8,919 nt of DNA from Chloroflexota bacterium (GTDB taxonomy: Bacteria > Chloroflexota > Chloroflexia > Thermomicrobiales > UBA6265), in the NCBI GenBank assembly GCA_023415845.1, contig JAEZJB010000457.1, positions 1 to 8,919 on the forward strand, in the 5' to 3' direction. Made by a program: the position numbers and the translations under genes. This document shows positions 1-5,800 of the stretch, in pieces (position 1 is the first letter of the stretch; each line of letters opens with the position of its first letter). The notes beneath the pieces were generated by a model. The model worked only from the letters and a program-made list of their open reading frames with translations. It did no database searches and had not been told where the DNA came from.

Positions 1-1459
1 CGGCAACGGCTTCACCGGCATCAGCGAACCGGTCCTCGATCCGCTGGAGACGATCCGCCTGCAGGACGCCCTGCTCACCTTCCACGAGGACGGCACCGTC
101 ACCGAAACCGAGTGGCCTGCCGCCGACTTCATCATCGGCAACCCTCCATTCCTTGGCGGAAAGCGATTGCGTGACGAACTTGGAGACAAGTATGTAGATG
201 TCTTGTTCAGAGTCTATCGCGGTGCCGTAGAACGCGAGTCCGACTTGGTTTGTTACTTTCTGGAGAGGGCTAGAGCACAGATCGCCCAAGGCGATGCTCG
301 GCGCGCTGGATTATAGGCGACAAACTCGATTCGTGGCGGAGCCAATCGGGAGGCCCTCAAGCGCATTAAGCAGACTGGAGACATCTTTCTTGCCTGGGAC
401 GATGAACCATGGATTCTCAATGGCGCAGCGGTCAGGATATCGATAGTCGGCTTCGATGATGGCGTTGAACTTCGACGGAGTCTAAACGGGCGCGAAGTTG
501 CCATCATCAATTCAGACTTAACTTCGTCGATCGACCTAACTCAGGCTGATCGATTGGATGAGAATCGTCGGCTGGCATTTATGGGGACGACGAAAGGAGG
601 AAAATTCGACATCGCCAGCGAAGTTGCCCATTCGATGCTCCATGCCCCAACAAATTCAAATGGTCGTCCGAATTCTGATGTGGTTCGTCCGTGGGTTAAT
701 GGACTTGACATTACCAGGCGAAATAGAAACATGTGGTTCATCGATTTCGGTGATTCCATGAGTGAACAGCAGGCTGCGCTCTATGAATTGCCTTTCGAAT
801 ACCTAAAGGAGAATGTGTTCCCCACTCGACAGACCAATGCGCGAGCGGCTTACCGTGAGAACTGGTGGATTCATGTAGAGGCAAGAAGTGGACTGCGGAA
901 GGCAATCGCGGGGCTGGAGAGGTTTGTTGCGACACCTACAGTAGCCAAGCATCGTCTGTTTACGTTCATTGACAAGACGGTACTTCCCGACCATCAACTC
1001 ATTGCCTTTGCGAGGGACGATGATTATTTCTTCGGGGTGCTGCACTCACGGGCGCATGAGGTCTGGTCGCTGCGGATGGGCACGTGGTTGGGGAAAGGGA
1101 ACGATCCTCGCTATACGCCGACCACCTGCTTCGAGACCTTCCCACTACCGTGGCCACCGGGTCAGGAGCCACTCGACGATCCCCGCGTGATCGAGATCGG
1201 AGCGGCGGCCGCCAACCTCGACCACCTCCGGCGCAACTGGCTCGACCCGGAAGGTGCCACCGAAGCCGAACTGAAGAAACGGACCCTCACCAACCTCTAC
1301 AACCAGCGCCCAACCTGGCTTCAGCACGCCCATGCCCGGCTCGACCGTGCCGTCTGGGCCGCCTACGGCTGGGACGACCCCGACCCGGCCACCGTCGACG
1401 AGGACACCATCCTCGCCCGCCTCCTGGCCCTCAACCTGGAGCGTGCGGGTACGACCTGA
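1..1459 (+). pseudogene. MmeI-like type IIG DNA methyltransferase, 3' part, interrupted by in-frame TAG
   Basis: The window opens inside a gene for an N6-adenine class DNA methyltransferase of the type IIG (MmeI-like) kind, in which restriction and modification usually share one long chain. Reading from base 2, methyltransferase motif IV is visible as IIGNPPFLGGK (about bases 131-163), followed by the family-like YFLERARAQ segment. The frame then hits TAG at 314-316. The same frame continues without any shift for another 380 codons (ATNSIRGGANRE, then DEPWILNGAAVRISIVGFDDG) to the TGA at 1457-1459. This downstream part matches the target-recognition region (FMGTTKGGKFDI, GTWLGKGNDPRYTPTTCFETFPLPWP) and the C-terminal helical region. 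The stop falls inside a normally conserved GL-x-ATNSIRGG stretch, so it is a nonsense change and not a natural end. No ribosome binding site precedes the later possible starts (TTG 554, ATG 581), so separate expression of the second part is doubtful. The 5' end lies outside the window. Family call confident; loss of function likely. Confidence 0.82.
314..316 (+). other. In-frame TAG stop interrupting the methyltransferase
   Basis: Codons on both sides stay in the same frame (gga tta TAG gcg aca aac). A single change from TTG (Leu) would give TAG, and Leu, Val or Ile fits this position of the family by recollection. It may be a true mutation, a sequencing error, or readthrough; the sequence alone cannot decide. 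Confidence 0.85.
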
Positions 1460-1513
1460 CCGGTCACATTCGATGCTTCCTGCCCACCTGTCCACTCATG
1501 GAGTCCCCCGACT

Positions 1514-2215
1514 ATGATCTTCCTGACGCCCCGGCTGCCAATGGCCCTGCTTGCCCTGCTCCTGACCCTGAGCGGGTTGACCATGAGCGGCTCTGCGACC
1601 GTCGTCGCCGAGGGCAGGATTGTCCAGAGTAGTGATGATGGGGAGGGTGGGCAATCCGACGACGATGGCGATGATGCCAGCGACAACGAGTCCATGGAGG
1701 AAGACGGGGATGACCGCGGCCCAGGCGACGCGGTCGTGGCCTCTTCGGACTGTGCCGCACGGGGAGAGTCGGTCAACCTTGCCGGCTGCGACCTGCGTGG
1801 CGCCAACCTGAGTGGTGCTCACCTGCACGGCGCCAACCTGCAGGGTGCCAACCTGACTGGTGCCAATCTGAGCAACGCCGATTTGAGCGCTGCAGATCTG
1901 TCCGAAGCCAATCTGCGCGGCGCTGACCTGAGCAATGCGACCCTGCGCTCCACGGATTTGACGGAAGCGGATTTGACCGGCGCGGATCTGCGCGGTGCCT
2001 ACATCGCCGACGGGATGCTGGCATGGGCCAATCTGCGCGGTGCTGATTTGACCAACGCCGATCTTCGATTTGCCGTTCTGTACGCGGCCAACCTGGAAGG
2101 CGCTACCCTGGAGGGTGTCCGTTGGCAGGGCAATATCTGCCCAGACGGCTCGTCTACCACTGTTCCCGCAATGACCTGCCTGGCACACCTCGACCCGATC
2201 GTGGACCCGCGTTGA
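1514..2215 (+). CDS. Secreted pentapeptide-repeat protein
   Basis: A 233-residue protein. Residues 1-33 form a Sec-type signal peptide: a short N-region, the hydrophobic run ALLALLLTLSGL, and a small-residue cleavage zone near VVA-EG. Residues 36-72 are a very acidic, low-complexity linker (DDGEGGQSDDDGDD). Residues 86 to about 205 are tandem A(D/N)LXX pentapeptide repeats (GANLSG, GADLSN, EADLTG), which fold as a right-handed quadrilateral beta-helix. The repeat is irregular near 163-171 (AYIADGMLAWANL), which may be a bulge. Cysteines lie before the helix (C80, C92) and after it (C209, C222), so disulfides could cap the solenoid outside the cell. The tail after the helix (CPDGS...TC) is one I have seen on other secreted pentapeptide proteins. 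GGAG at 1500-1503 is a usable ribosome binding site. No partner or enzymatic role can be read from the sequence. The gene starts 54 bp after the broken methyltransferase and is convergent with the next gene. Confidence 0.88.
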   Translation: MIFLTPRLPMALLALLLTLSGLTMSGSATVVAEGRIVQSSDDGEGGQSDDDGDDASDNESMEEDGDDRGPGDAVVASSDCAARGESVNLAGCDLRGANLSGAHLHGANLQGANLTGANLSNADLSAADLSEANLRGADLSNATLRSTDLTEADLTGADLRGAYIADGMLAWANLRGADLTNADLRFAVLYAANLEGATLEGVRWQGNICPDGSSTTVPAMTCLAHLDPIVDPR

Positions 2216-2482
2216 CAGTCCGTTTCAGGCAGCGGGTCCGCCGTGACCTGGATCGGGCCATTTGGGCCGCCTGGGGCGATTGCCTGGGGCCGGGTGGTGT
2301 CCGCATCGGCGGTGTCAGCGGATCCTGATGGGAGGACGTCGGGACGGCTCCCAACGTCAGAAGTCGAGTTCATCATCTGCGTTCGTCCTGGGGCAACGTC
2401 GCGCCGCTGCTCCGTACCCGTCCAGAGCGGCTGCGTCCTGCAGGTTCACCGGATTCAGCTGATACCCAAGGATTTGGTGCGC
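2216..2482. other. Convergent intergenic spacer
   Basis: This lies between the pentapeptide-repeat gene and the converging Tat-signal gene. I see no protein with recognisable composition and no RNA gene. The only structure is the hairpin at its right edge (2473-2497). No T-rich intrinsic terminator for the pentapeptide gene is evident. Confidence 0.5.
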
Positions 2483-2497
2483 CTATCCCGCACCAAA
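2473..2497. repeat. Perfect inverted repeat enclosing the stop codon of the Tat-signal gene
   Basis: TTTGGTGCG (2473-2481) and CGCACCAAA (2489-2497) are perfect complements: a 9-bp stem with a 7-base loop (2482-2488). The TAG stop of the minus-strand gene (2483-2485) lies in the loop. There is no T tract on the minus strand after the stem, so it is not a textbook intrinsic terminator. It may act as a terminator or as mRNA 3'-end protection. Confidence 0.6.
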
Positions 2498-3262
2498 GAC
2501 GCACGTCAGAGAGCCGCCGCGGTCCTCGCAAGTTCCCCACACCTCAGGAAAAGCATACCCACCGGGGTAACAGCAGGAATCATTCAGCGCGGTACAAAGG
2601 GAACCGGTATCGGAACAGGCATCACTCGTGGGCCACCTCCCATCGTCCGTCTTCGTGACCGAGTCAATGAAGAGGCTGACTTCGGCATATTCTCGTGCCG
2701 TATCAAGCACCGACAGCGGCTCCTGCTCGAACGACATGTCGGTGATCAGCTCGGCTGCGAGTAAGGTCACCTCATAGGTGAGTGTCGCCGCCGCCTCGTC
2801 ATAGGTGGCTGACAGGAGGGTCAGGACCACCGCCTCTTCGTCATGGGCGTCGTTCTCGAGATGCCCTATCAGCGTGGCGTTCGGCGCGCTGTCGGCGAAC
2901 GCGTCGGCGAATCCATCGACGAACGATGCCGTTGGCTCGGCCCCGACAATCCGGTTCGGGCGGTCCGAGAAGTAAATCGTCTGCGGTCGGACATGGGTCA
3001 TCGTCAAGGTGTGGACGTCGCCAGTGCCCGGGGTGAGGGTAGTCACACCAGCGTATTGAACGTAGAGCAGGCTGACTGGTGCGACTGGAACCGGAGACGC
3101 TTCAGGCTCCGGAGTGGCGACCTGGGCAGCGACCGGGCGAGTTCCCAGGCTCGATAGGCCGAAGGCGGCCGCGAGGCCCGTACCCGCCTGGGTGATGGCG
3201 GTCCGGCGGGTGAAGCGCCGGGAGGTCCAGCGGGTCAAAGCATCGAAACGGGAACCCTGCAT
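2483..3262 (-). CDS. Tat-exported protein with C-terminal six-cysteine (knottin-like) module
   Basis: A 259-residue protein. The ATG at 3262 is chosen because AGGGAG lies about 8 bases upstream and the twin-arginine signal starts right after it; a longer in-frame opening to 3670 has no protein-like composition. Residues 14-47 are the Tat signal: SRRFTRRTAITQAG, then a mildly hydrophobic stretch and cleavage near PVAAQ. A Pro/Glu/Thr linker follows (47-62). Residues 63 to about 200 form one domain with the segments VHTLTMTHV, QTIYFSDRP and a Glu/Asp-Glu-Glu-Ala-Val-Val-Leu stretch. I associate a YFSDRP-type motif with an uncharacterised secreted family, from memory only. Residues 216-254 hold all six cysteines: C216-x6-C223-x6-C230-C231-x13-C245-x8-C254. 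This C-C-CC-C-C order is the spacing class of inhibitor cystine knots. Export by Tat suggests folding before export. Function unknown; monocistronic and convergent with the pentapeptide-repeat gene. Confidence 0.85.
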   Translation of the reverse strand: MQGSRFDALTRWTSRRFTRRTAITQAGTGLAAAFGLSSLGTRPVAAQVATPEPEASPVPVAPVSLLYVQYAGVTTLTPGTGDVHTLTMTHVRPQTIYFSDRPNRIVGAEPTASFVDGFADAFADSAPNATLIGHLENDAHDEEAVVLTLLSATYDEAAATLTYEVTLLAAELITDMSFEQEPLSVLDTAREYAEVSLFIDSVTKTDDGRWPTSDACSDTGSLCTALNDSCCYPGGYAFPEVWGTCEDRGGSLTCVFGAG

Positions 3263-3602
3263 GACGTGTTCTCCCTGAGACTGGTTGGACGGCCGTCGAA
3301 GACCCCACCGCCAATGGCCAGGGAGCGGTGCCAGGAGAGGAAGCGCCGAGACACTGGCGAAATGACGGCGCCTCGCCGCCTGTTGGCCGATGTCGGTTCC
3401 CACGTGTTCCCGTGCTGGCGATTCTCCTCCAGAAGCAACATGGAGTTCAAGGACGTGGCGCCCTCCCGGTGTGGTGGGCGAGGGTTGCTGGCTATCACCA
3501 ATGCCGGAGAAGGTCGACGAGGTCACCATCATCACCTGCACCCCAGCTCGGCAAATCCCGCCGCCAGTCGAGGCAGGCACGAATGCACCCCGGCTGGAAG
3601 CG
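3263..3602. other. Gene-free spacer, 340 bp
   Basis: The open frames crossing this stretch have shifting, non-protein-like composition and no ribosome binding sites. It must carry the promoter of the Tat-signal gene, but I find no convincing -35/-10 pair. On the minus strand it ends in AGGGAG just before the ATG at 3262. At its left-to-right end, the stop codon of the next minus-strand gene sits in the palindrome CGCTAGCG (3601-3608). Confidence 0.45.
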
Positions 3603-3824
3603 CTAGCGTTTGCCAATGCGCCACAGGTAGGCGTTGGCGCGATTGGCGGCCAGCAGCTTGGCTGCCTCACAGGTCGTTGCCTCGCCCCGGCACTCGGTCA
3701 ACACATTCCCGAAGTGATCAACCAGTTTGAGGGTCATGCGGCAGGCAGTCCCCCGACCGGAGCTTTGCTGTCCAATCCACCCAAGGGTGAGCAGCCGTTC
3801 GTAGGTCAATGGTGCTTCAGTCAT
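3603..3824 (-). CDS. Small protein of unknown function, last gene of KTSC unit
   Basis: A 73-residue soluble protein starting MTEAPLTYERLLTLGWIGQQ. I do not recognise the family. The ATG at 3824 is preceded by AAAAGG at about 8 bases, which fits a ribosome binding site; the upstream ATG at 3911 would overlap the KTSC gene by 32 bases and add a segment with no ribosome binding site. Visible features are two cysteines in the segment ECRGEATTCEAAKLL, an Arg-rich C-terminus (LAANRANAYLWRIGKR) and no signal peptide or membrane segment. It lies 55 bp downstream of the KTSC gene on the same strand and is probably co-transcribed with it. Coding is likely but not certain, because the only support is the start context and gene order. 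Confidence 0.55.
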   Translation of the reverse strand: MTEAPLTYERLLTLGWIGQQSSGRGTACRMTLKLVDHFGNVLTECRGEATTCEAAKLLAANRANAYLWRIGKR

Positions 3825-3879
3825 GCTGCCGGCCTTTTCGACGATGGCGACTATCCGTGCAGGCAGCCGCGCCAAACCC

Positions 3880-4092
3880 CTAGCGAATTCGCAGAAATGG
3901 ATAGCGATCACGGATGTAGGTGTGGAAATGGCGATCCAGTTGCTCGCTGTTCATCAGCAGGTCATAGCTGGTCGGCGGTACCTGATAGAACTCATAGACG
4001 TCACCACGCCGGAACTCTACTTCCAGTCGATGGCTCGCCGGATCGTACCCAATGGCCCGAATGTCATCAGCCTTCACGGGCAGAAGCTGCAT
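3880..4092 (-). CDS. KTSC-domain protein
   Basis: A 70-residue single-domain protein. The whole chain matches the KTSC fold family (a short domain also found at the C-terminus of some lysyl-tRNA synthetases). Visible hallmarks are IRAIGYDPASHRLEVEF, the G-x-VYEFYQVPP strand-turn with its conserved VPP, a helix SYDLLMNSEQLDRHFHTYI, and the closing IRDRYPFLRIR. Its molecular role is not known; in genomes it often occurs as a stand-alone small protein. The ATG at 4092 is preceded by GGGGAG at about 7 bases. The start overlaps the end of the upstream gene (4067-4426) by 26 bases, which suggests translational coupling, and another small gene follows 55 bp later. It is soluble, with no signal peptide. 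The family call is firm; the function is open. Confidence 0.87.
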   Translation of the reverse strand: MQLLPVKADDIRAIGYDPASHRLEVEFRRGDVYEFYQVPPTSYDLLMNSEQLDRHFHTYIRDRYPFLRIR

Positions 4093-4426
4093 CGCCAGTC
4101 TCCCCGCCGTCCAGCGGAAGGTTCAGGAGCGGTTGCTCCACCAGAATCCGCCGGGCGACCACATCGAGAAACACTGCCAGGTGCGTGGTCTGGTGAACCA
4201 GTTCCATCGTGCCCACCCGGTACGTCTCGCCTGATGAACCGAGCCCCGGCACGAACTGGGGAACATCCGCCACCTGCAGGCGAATCGCCAGGTCTGGATA
4301 GCGCTGGTGCCAGAACTGACGAGCGCGAAAGCATGCCTGGCGCATGTCGTCCGCCGAAGGCGCCTGGTGGCGGGAAATCATCGGGACGTCCGCCGGGCGG
4401 CCTGACCGGGATGAGGTGAGCCGCAT
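4067..4426 (-). CDS. Protein of unknown function upstream of KTSC gene
   Basis: Up to 119 residues from ATG 4426, or 104 from ATG 4381 (MISRHQAPSADDM). I do not recognise a family. The core reads as a mixed alpha/beta soluble protein: a helix DDMRQACFRARQFWHQRYPDL, strands around AIRLQVADV, then RVGTMELVHQTTHLAVFLDVV and RRILVEQPLLNL. There is no signal peptide or membrane helix. The start is uncertain. Neither ATG has a good Shine-Dalgarno of its own, whereas a strong AGGAG serves an ATG at 4443 in another frame; that short frame ends at TGA overlapping ATG 4381 as ATGA. I give the longer form. The gene overlaps the KTSC gene by 26 bases, so the two are very probably one transcript. A frameshift near the 5' end is an alternative explanation for the start problem. 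Confidence 0.62.
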   Translation of the reverse strand: MRLTSSRSGRPADVPMISRHQAPSADDMRQACFRARQFWHQRYPDLAIRLQVADVPQFVPGLGSSGETYRVGTMELVHQTTHLAVFLDVVARRILVEQPLLNLPLDGGETGDAASAREG

Positions 4427-4443
4427 CTTGAAACGGCAGACAT
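4378..4443 (-). CDS. Possible 21-codon leader ORF
   Basis: ATG 4443 is preceded by AGGAG with 7 bases of spacing, the best ribosome binding site in this unit. It encodes 21 residues (MSAVSRCGSPHPG...RTSR) and stops at TGA 4378-4380, which overlaps ATG 4381 of the next frame as ATGA. This arrangement fits a coupled leader peptide. It may equally be the real 5' end of the downstream gene displaced by an indel. Confidence 0.35.
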   Translation of the reverse strand: MSAVSRCGSPHPGQAARRTSR

Positions 4444-4853
4444 GGCAGGTCTCCTGACTTCCTCACGGAATGTGGGGAACACTCAGTCTACCAGCTTCGG
4501 CGAACGCGCCCTTCGGTGATGGCGCAAACGTGGTACAGTGGGAGCACGGTATGAAATAGATGCCATCAATGAAGTGTCGGCATGCGATTGCTGCTGTACT
4601 TTGCACCGTGGGGAGCACACGTAAAACGCTCTCAAGCGCCCGTAGCCCAATTGGCGAGAGGCGTCGCGGTTTGCCGCGATCCAGTGCAAGTTCGATCCTT
4701 GCGGGGCGCACAAAAACTTCCCGATATCCCACCGACATCCTTCGAGAGAATCGTTCAGGCCCACTCGGCACCAGCCTTGCTGGGCGATACCGGGATACAC
4801 ATCACCATTCGGAACTCATGGACAGCGCGGGACCGAACCCGGCCGTCCACCAC
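4444..4853. other. 410-bp region without protein genes, containing a tRNA-like sequence
   Basis: Besides the tRNA-like segment at 4636-4710 this holds the presumed promoter of the minus-strand KTSC unit and no convincing protein gene. Minus-strand open frames here read RPARIELAL, a well-known artefact of translating the T-arm of a tRNA backwards. Two similar short segments, GTGGGAGCACGG (4538-4549) and GTGGGGAGCACACG (4610-4623), lie upstream of the tRNA-like segment. The part 4711-4853 shows nothing recognisable. Confidence 0.5.
4636..4710 (+). tRNA. tRNA-like sequence, probably degenerate
   Basis: Acceptor arm GCGCCCG (4636-4642) faces GGGGCGC (4703-4709): six pairs and a G-G mismatch next to the body. 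T8-A9 follow. The D arm is GCC...GGC with a loop containing GG (4653-4654). The T arm is perfect: GCAAG-TTCGATC-CTTGC (4686-4702), with the TTCRANY loop intact. The anticodon hairpin TCGCGG/CCGCGA (4664-4669 and 4674-4679) is fully complementary, but its symmetry gives loops of 4, 6 or 8 bases and never 7, so the anticodon cannot be placed (TTG if the loop is forced onto standard numbering, one inserted T would give TTT). CCA is not encoded. It may be a tRNA pseudogene, a tRNA with an unusual loop, or one carrying a sequencing indel. Confidence 0.6.
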
Positions 4854-5111
4854 CTAGCAATCACTCGACGGCACGGACGACCGGTCGTCGAGGAGCACCT
4901 CAAGCACCCAGATCGTCGCCAATGCGGTTTCCAGTTGCTGGCGGGCCATGCCCATCAAGCGCGCCACATCATTCGCATCACCACCGGCTTCCAGCCGGGC
5001 AATATCCGCCGCCTGCACGTGCTCGCCAAGGCGCCGTGCAAACTCTTCCTGCGACAGGCCAAGTTCTTCGCGCCGGGCCTGAATCGCGCGTCCACCTCTC
5101 GGCGTTGCCAT
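4854..5111 (-). CDS. Small Xre-type helix-turn-helix regulator (minus strand of divergent pair)
   Basis: An 85-residue protein. The ATG at 5111 is chosen because AGGAAGGAG lies 5 bases upstream; the longer frame to 5180 adds residues without a ribosome binding site. Residues about 8-50 form an HTH_3/Xre domain: AIQARREELGLSQEEFARRLGEHV, then the recognition-helix region QAADIARLEAG. The second half (GMARQQLETALATIWVLEVLL, residues about 54-75) is an amphipathic Leu-rich helix likely used for dimerisation. The protein is short for the class and lacks a catalytic or ligand domain, so it is a plain DNA-binding repressor or antitoxin-like protein. No toxin gene adjoins it. It is divergent from the second Xre gene at 5422, and an operator-like inverted repeat lies 49 bp upstream of its start, which would fit autoregulation. 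Confidence 0.85.
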   Translation of the reverse strand: MATPRGGRAIQARREELGLSQEEFARRLGEHVQAADIARLEAGGDANDVARLMGMARQQLETALATIWVLEVLLDDRSSVPSSDC

Positions 5112-5421
5112 GGAAACTCCTTCCTGGGCGCTCCGCGAGAACGATCGTTTCAGTATCCCGTGCCGATTTCGTGGCACCATCCCCGGAGGTGACTATCGTC
5201 GAAGCGCATGAGGCCGCAAAATCAGCCCGTATGCGGTATGCACTTTTGGCATATTGAACGGATGCCCTTACGGTACCGGCGGTTGTACGACACCATGGAG
5301 GTACCTGCATGCCGACAATCGCGCATGTGCCATGGGTCCATTAGGCTGTTGGGAGGCGCTACGAGATGGGCTGTCGAGAGAGCTATCCGTTGCGTACCCC
5401 CATACTGAAGGACCACATTGC
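5112..5421. promoter_or_regulatory. 310-bp divergent regulatory region between two Xre genes
   Basis: This spacer must hold both promoters of the divergent pair. Visible elements are the inverted repeat GTGCC-N8-GGCAC at 5160-5177, the repeated hexamer GTATGC around 5230-5242, and two GGTACC palindromes (5272-5277 and 5300-5305). I could not find a convincing sigma-70 promoter on either strand, and no protein gene is supported. Confidence 0.45.
5160..5177. promoter_or_regulatory. Operator-like inverted repeat upstream of minus-strand Xre gene
   Basis: GTGCC (5160-5164) and GGCAC (5173-5177) are perfect complements around an 8-base AT-richer centre. The 18-bp symmetric shape and its place 49 bp upstream of the Xre start fit a dimeric HTH binding site. 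This is inference; there is no second clear copy. Confidence 0.35.
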
Positions 5422-5799
5422 ATGCCCATGAACGCACTCGGCAACTACATTCGCGAACGGCGGATGGAACTTGGCCTCACCCAGGAACAACTGGCAGAGC
5501 GCATTGGCCCCACCACCCGCCAGGCCGAAATCTCCCGGCTCGAACGCGGCCAGGTCATCATGCCCCGCCGCCAGAAAATGGAGCGCATCGCCGCCGCCCT
5601 CGACGTCAGTCTGGGCACGCTGCTCCAGTGTTCGGGCTGGCTCACCGACGAAGAGCGCGATGAGATGGATGCCGGCCAGGCCGAACACGTCGATGGCCAG
5701 GTCGCCCTCCACGGCGAACTGGTCGAACTGCGGGAAGTCCTCCAGCTCGCCATCGAGCGGCTCGCCGTCCTCGAAGCCAAAGTGCCGGAATATTCCTGA
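5422..5799 (+). CDS. Xre-type helix-turn-helix regulator with C-terminal coiled coil
   Basis: A 125-residue protein. The start ATG 5422 (MPMNALGNYIRERR) has GAAGGA 9 bases upstream; ATG 5428 is possible, and the longer in-frame opening to 5254 is not protein-like. Residues about 6-62 are an HTH_3 domain: IRERRMELGLTQEQLAERIG, the recognition helix QAEISRLERGQ, and a C-terminal part ERIAAALDVSLGTLLQCSG typical of phage Cro/CI-type domains. Residues about 66-80 are acidic (LTDEERDEMD). Residues 88-120 have a leucine heptad pattern (GELVELREVLQLAIERLAVLE), a likely dimerising coiled coil. There is no peptidase or sensory domain. It is convergent with nhaA (35-bp gap) and divergent from the Xre gene at 5111, so the two may cross-regulate through their shared upstream region. 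Confidence 0.88.
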   Translation: MPMNALGNYIRERRMELGLTQEQLAERIGPTTRQAEISRLERGQVIMPRRQKMERIAAALDVSLGTLLQCSGWLTDEERDEMDAGQAEHVDGQVALHGELVELREVLQLAIERLAVLEAKVPEYS

Positions 5800-5800
5800 G

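Noticed and set aside
554..1459. Separate gene for a stand-alone target-recognition protein from TTG 554
   Set aside because: No ribosome binding site, and the frame continues upstream in family-like sequence to the TAG; it is the rest of the broken methyltransferase.
1760..2130. Tandem 15-base DNA repeat array
   Set aside because: It is the coding repeat of the pentapeptide protein and varies in DNA as expected for protein-level selection; not a separate element or CRISPR.
1496..2188. 230-codon minus-strand open frame across the pentapeptide-repeat gene
   Set aside because: Its periodic Gln-Ile-Gly-like pattern is the reverse complement of the 15-base pentapeptide repeat; it has no ribosome binding site.
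2243..2764. 173-codon plus-strand open frame
   Set aside because: Mostly antisense to the C-terminal half of the Tat-signal gene; no protein-like features.
3390..4196. 268-codon plus-strand open frame
   Set aside because: It runs antisense across the KTSC unit and the empty spacer, with no domain and no ribosome binding site.
4463..4800. Minus-strand open frames reading RPARIELAL
   Set aside because: This peptide is a known artefact of translating tRNA genes in reverse; it supports the tRNA-like call instead.
5272..5305. Two GGTACC palindromes 28 bp apart as a regulator site
   Set aside because: Six-base palindromes are frequent by chance and the spacing is not a clear helical phase; noted only within the spacer.
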